From assembly GCA_950295325.1 (NCBI GenBank), contig OX485808.1, positions 29,036,527 through 29,100,526 of the forward strand: DNA of 64,000 nt, in the 5' to 3' direction. The number at the start of each line of letters is the position of its first letter. Position 1 is the stretch's first letter. Both the position numbers and the translations under genes were made by a program. Shown one piece after another: positions 61,136 to 64,000 of the stretch. The DNA comes from Polytrichum commune. Taxonomy: Eukaryota; Streptophyta; Polytrichopsida; Polytrichales; Polytrichaceae. The notes beneath the pieces were generated by a model, which saw only the letters and a list, made by a program, of their open reading frames with translations, was not told the origin of the DNA and searched no databases.

Positions 61136-61330
61136 TTACACTAAGACATAAGATTCAACGCAAGATTAAAATTAATGTGCCTTGTTAATTACAAAGATCT
61201 TCATGGCTTATCATGCAACCTGAAGAGTCATATAATACCCTCTCTAGTTGCCGCCTGATGATTGCAAGACACCAAGTGTGGGTCATTGACAAATAGTGTG
61301 GGCCACACTGGATCGTATGTTTAGTGTAGA
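61136..61330. mobile_element. TIR element, family E copy 2
   Basis: Starts TTACACTAAGACATAAG and ends ATGTTTAGTGTAGA. Shares ACCCTCTCTAGTTGCC.CC and AAATAGTGTGGGCCACACT with the MraY-intron copy at 11688-11879. 195 bp. Confidence 0.6.
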
Positions 61331-61644
61331 TATTTCGATGTTGCAGTTGTTACTTACTTGGATCGTGGTTATATTCCTTCAACTTGATTCAAGTTTTGTC
61401 CGGTCCCCGACCCAAGCATGACTCTTCCACATGGGCTCATTGCCCTCATTGTACTCTACACTTAATTCCACGAGCTTCCATCAACGTAAGTTGTTCTCAA
61501 AAACCAAAAAGAAGAGAAAAAAAATATTGTCTTAGAGAGCACGGGGCTTGTTTTGGAGGGGCCGGTTACTATTGGTAACATTTGACATAGTGTGGGCCTT
61601 GTAATTTTGTATCATAGGGTTAGTCTTAGGGCTTATACTCTATG

Positions 61645-62070
61645 GACAAGGGCCATGACCATGAATTTGTGAGGACCCTTGAAACTCATTTAACGACCGT
61701 ATCATAGGATTTCGAGATTGAATTTTGTTTGATCATGGGTGTCATGGTGCAATGTAAAGACATGTGTCGGCATGCTCTCAATTGAATGGTATTTCAATAT
61801 CATTCTATTTGTGTGGGCTTTTATACAATATAAGTTTACAATGGTTCAAGGGTCGTGACATTATGTAGTGTCACGATTTTCCAATCTTATATTATACCCA
61901 CCTCCTTGAGATGGGCTTGAAGCAAAATCAAGTAGACCATGAAACGTTATTTAGTGTACGCCATTTAAGATTTCATGTAGGGTTCTTCATTCATTGAAAC
62001 TTCCTTGATCCACGAGGCCCTTGAGCTCTAGTGCAAAAAGTAAAATGGTTTTGGCATTTTCCACCAAAGA
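61645..62070. mobile_element. Decayed family B copy
   Basis: Keeps the family B order: AGGGCCATGACCATGAA.TTGTGAGGACCC, then ATGGTATTTCAAT, then CCCACCTCCTTGAGATGGGC, then a TTTTCCACCAA block. The TIRs are degraded, so it is old. Confidence 0.55.
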
Positions 62071-62443
62071 CAGATAGTAGAGGAGAGAGAGGGAGTTATC
62101 ATATACGAACGTACCTCCCATCCATCCAAGATTAAAAACTTCACCCTCCTGCATGTTTGTTGTTGATTCACCTCAAATGACCTTGCGAAAGGCCTATTCA
62201 GGGTCTTCAAAGTCGATTCCAAAGTTGAATTACCAAAAAAAGAGTAACCTTTGGAATACATACTATTTCAAGGCTTTTATGTTGGATGAATGATAGGTAC
62301 ACTCGTAAACAATAACTCCCTCTCTTTGATTAGGGTCCAAGGATACTTGTTGAGACCCTAGTGTTTCCAATACCAACTAGTTGCATAATGACATTTTTTA
62401 GTTTATCATTATTAAAATGAAAAATATCATTACATACCTCTCA

Positions 62444-63005
62444 GGGCCGGTTTACACCATGGACCATGAAATCGGACCATGGAAGATGACATTTTTCCAT
62501 GGTTCAACATCCATGGTCCGATTTCTTAAAAAACAATCTACAAAGCCTTTGGGCCCACATTAAGTGTAAACCGAATGTGGACCAAGAGGAAAGACCATGC
62601 ACCCAAAACAAATTTGCTTTTACTTTTTTATTATATGTCCAAAGATGGTAGTATTGAATGAATAAATAAATTTTGACCATTCTCTTGTCTTCTCTTGTCC
62701 TCATCTTCTCTTCACTCAAAAGAATTTCATCAAAAATATATTATAACATCATTTCTCTGCCATGGGCCCTTGCCTTTTTTTTTACCAGTGCACCTCTTTT
62801 GCCTCTCTCATCACAAAACCCGTTGGATCATGTCGGCGGATAATGATGGCCTAAATTATGTCTTTTGGGGACCATGAACTCCATGGTCACTCTGACATTT
62901 CTTTTTCTTAGTGTAAATTGAAGTGATCCCAAGATGAGTCAACAACCAATCACAAATTTTAGAGGGGCTTGGGACGACAACATGGTCCATGGTGTAAACA
63001 ACCCC
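62444..63005. mobile_element. TIR element, family C copy 2
   Basis: GGGCCGGTTTACACCATGG at the left; the inverse (CCATGGTGTAAACAACCCC) at the right. Flanks TCA and TAA differ by one base. 562 bp, colinear with copy 1 at 15426-15995. Confidence 0.75.
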
Positions 63006-63084
63006 TAAATGGTTTGGTAATTTTATTGAAGTTTCGAATTTGAAACGGTTATTTCTCAAACTCAACCGGTTCATATGTAACCAA

Positions 63085-63585
63085 TGGTCACTTCACACAC
63101 CAGCCAAGAGCCATGACCATGAAATTGTGAGAGCCCAGAAGAAAGTGTCCAATGGCTGTCCCAAGACACTTCCAAAATCATGTAATGTGGTCATGGACCC
63201 TCAAGTGTAATGTGAAGTCATATGTGATCGAGACCTCAACCAAATGCTATTTTAATGAATTTCTATACATGCGGGTCCTCATACATGATAGAATAGAAAA
63301 AACCAACATTTGTGAGCGTTCAGAGTGCCATGGTCTCCCGGTTTTGTGTCAGACCTACCTCCAAGAGGTGGTTTTTGAAAATAGTCCAAATGACCATGAA
63401 ACATGATCCGTTCGATGCATTGTAGGAATCCATGTAGACTTTATATCCATCTTGCATTCACAAACTCCCCGTTGGTTCCTCAAGCGTAGTGTGAAGCGAA
63501 CTTGGACCGGCTCCACCTTTTCGACCAATGAGAGTGCTTGAAGTGTAATGGTCACGGGCTCTCAGTCTCGTGTGTGACGTGGCCC
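63085..63585. mobile_element. TIR element, family B copy 6
   Basis: TGGTCACTTCACACACCAG at the left (mutated from GGGCCACTTC) and GTGACGTGGCCC at the right, followed by TAA; the left flank is CAA. 501 bp, same subfamily as copies 2 and 5. Confidence 0.75.
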
Positions 63586-64000
63586 TAACGTAGCAGTCCG
63601 GTTCTTCCCCTTCATCGTCTCTAATTTTAGATATCAATGGTGATGGGACCTCGTGCTCTAGAGTCTACCTATATAGTAGATATAAAGTGCGCATTAAATT
63701 TAGGAGTGCACACTTACTTATTTAACACTCATGCACATAACAAACCGATATTTATTCCTTTGAAGAATCATATGGATATTATGGCGTGCCTTAAAATATG
63801 TATAAGTATCTTAACGAGGAGTTGGCACTCTATCCAACACTCCACACACACCTCAAAACACCACTTGGCATTGGGAAAGGTCACACAAACTTTGAAATGC
63901 CATCATGTAGATGAGCCTAATTCCAATGCATCAATGACATGGATACCTATATTTGAGTGTTATGTGGTTGGATGTGGATCTAAGGACGTACTTTTTTAAA
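63586..64000. other. Right edge of the window
   Basis: A plus-strand open frame from 63637 runs off the edge (at least 120 codons). I recognise no domain; it could be an exon or a transposon fragment. Confidence 0.25.

Overview
This is nuclear DNA of a land plant. Three multi-exon genes with GT-AG introns sit in AT-rich intergenic DNA packed with small terminal-inverted-repeat (TIR) transposons, SINEs and decayed retroelements. All three products belong to plant families: a PRAF-type RCC1/FYVE/BRX protein, a nuclear plastid-type MraY translocase and a DHHC palmitoyltransferase with a long tail. The MraY gene, the repeat-rich spacing and the style of the LINE fragments make a fern, lycophyte or bryophyte more likely than an angiosperm. 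I cannot name the species.

Layout. 1-3444 (+): 3' part of the PRAF gene, four exons, 5' end outside the window. 4840-6230: LINE remnant. 8734-14311 (+): MraY gene, eleven exons in my model; its introns carry four TIR or duplication insertions. 14312-25797: intergenic, with a decayed hAT transposase (DUF4371 type), TIR elements and, at the right end, extra tandem copies of the last coding segment of the next gene. 25798-32005 (-): DHHC gene, nine exons, 816 codons, every intron in phase 0. 32006-33680: its upstream region, with a roughly 130-bp repeat array. 33681-64000: no convincing host gene; six-unit satellite (36400-37920), many TIR elements, two SINEs with clear target-site duplications, and a minus-strand retroelement fragment.

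How the genes relate. They look like unrelated neighbours: membrane/vesicle signalling (PRAF), lipid I synthesis for plastid peptidoglycan (MraY) and protein S-acylation (DHHC). MraY implies that other plastid peptidoglycan genes exist elsewhere in the genome. Most of the novelty is in the repeats: several families have TTA or TAA target duplications (PIF/Harbinger pattern), one short family has CACTA ends, and one tRNA-derived SINE family is present. I found no operon-like system, CRISPR array or defence island.
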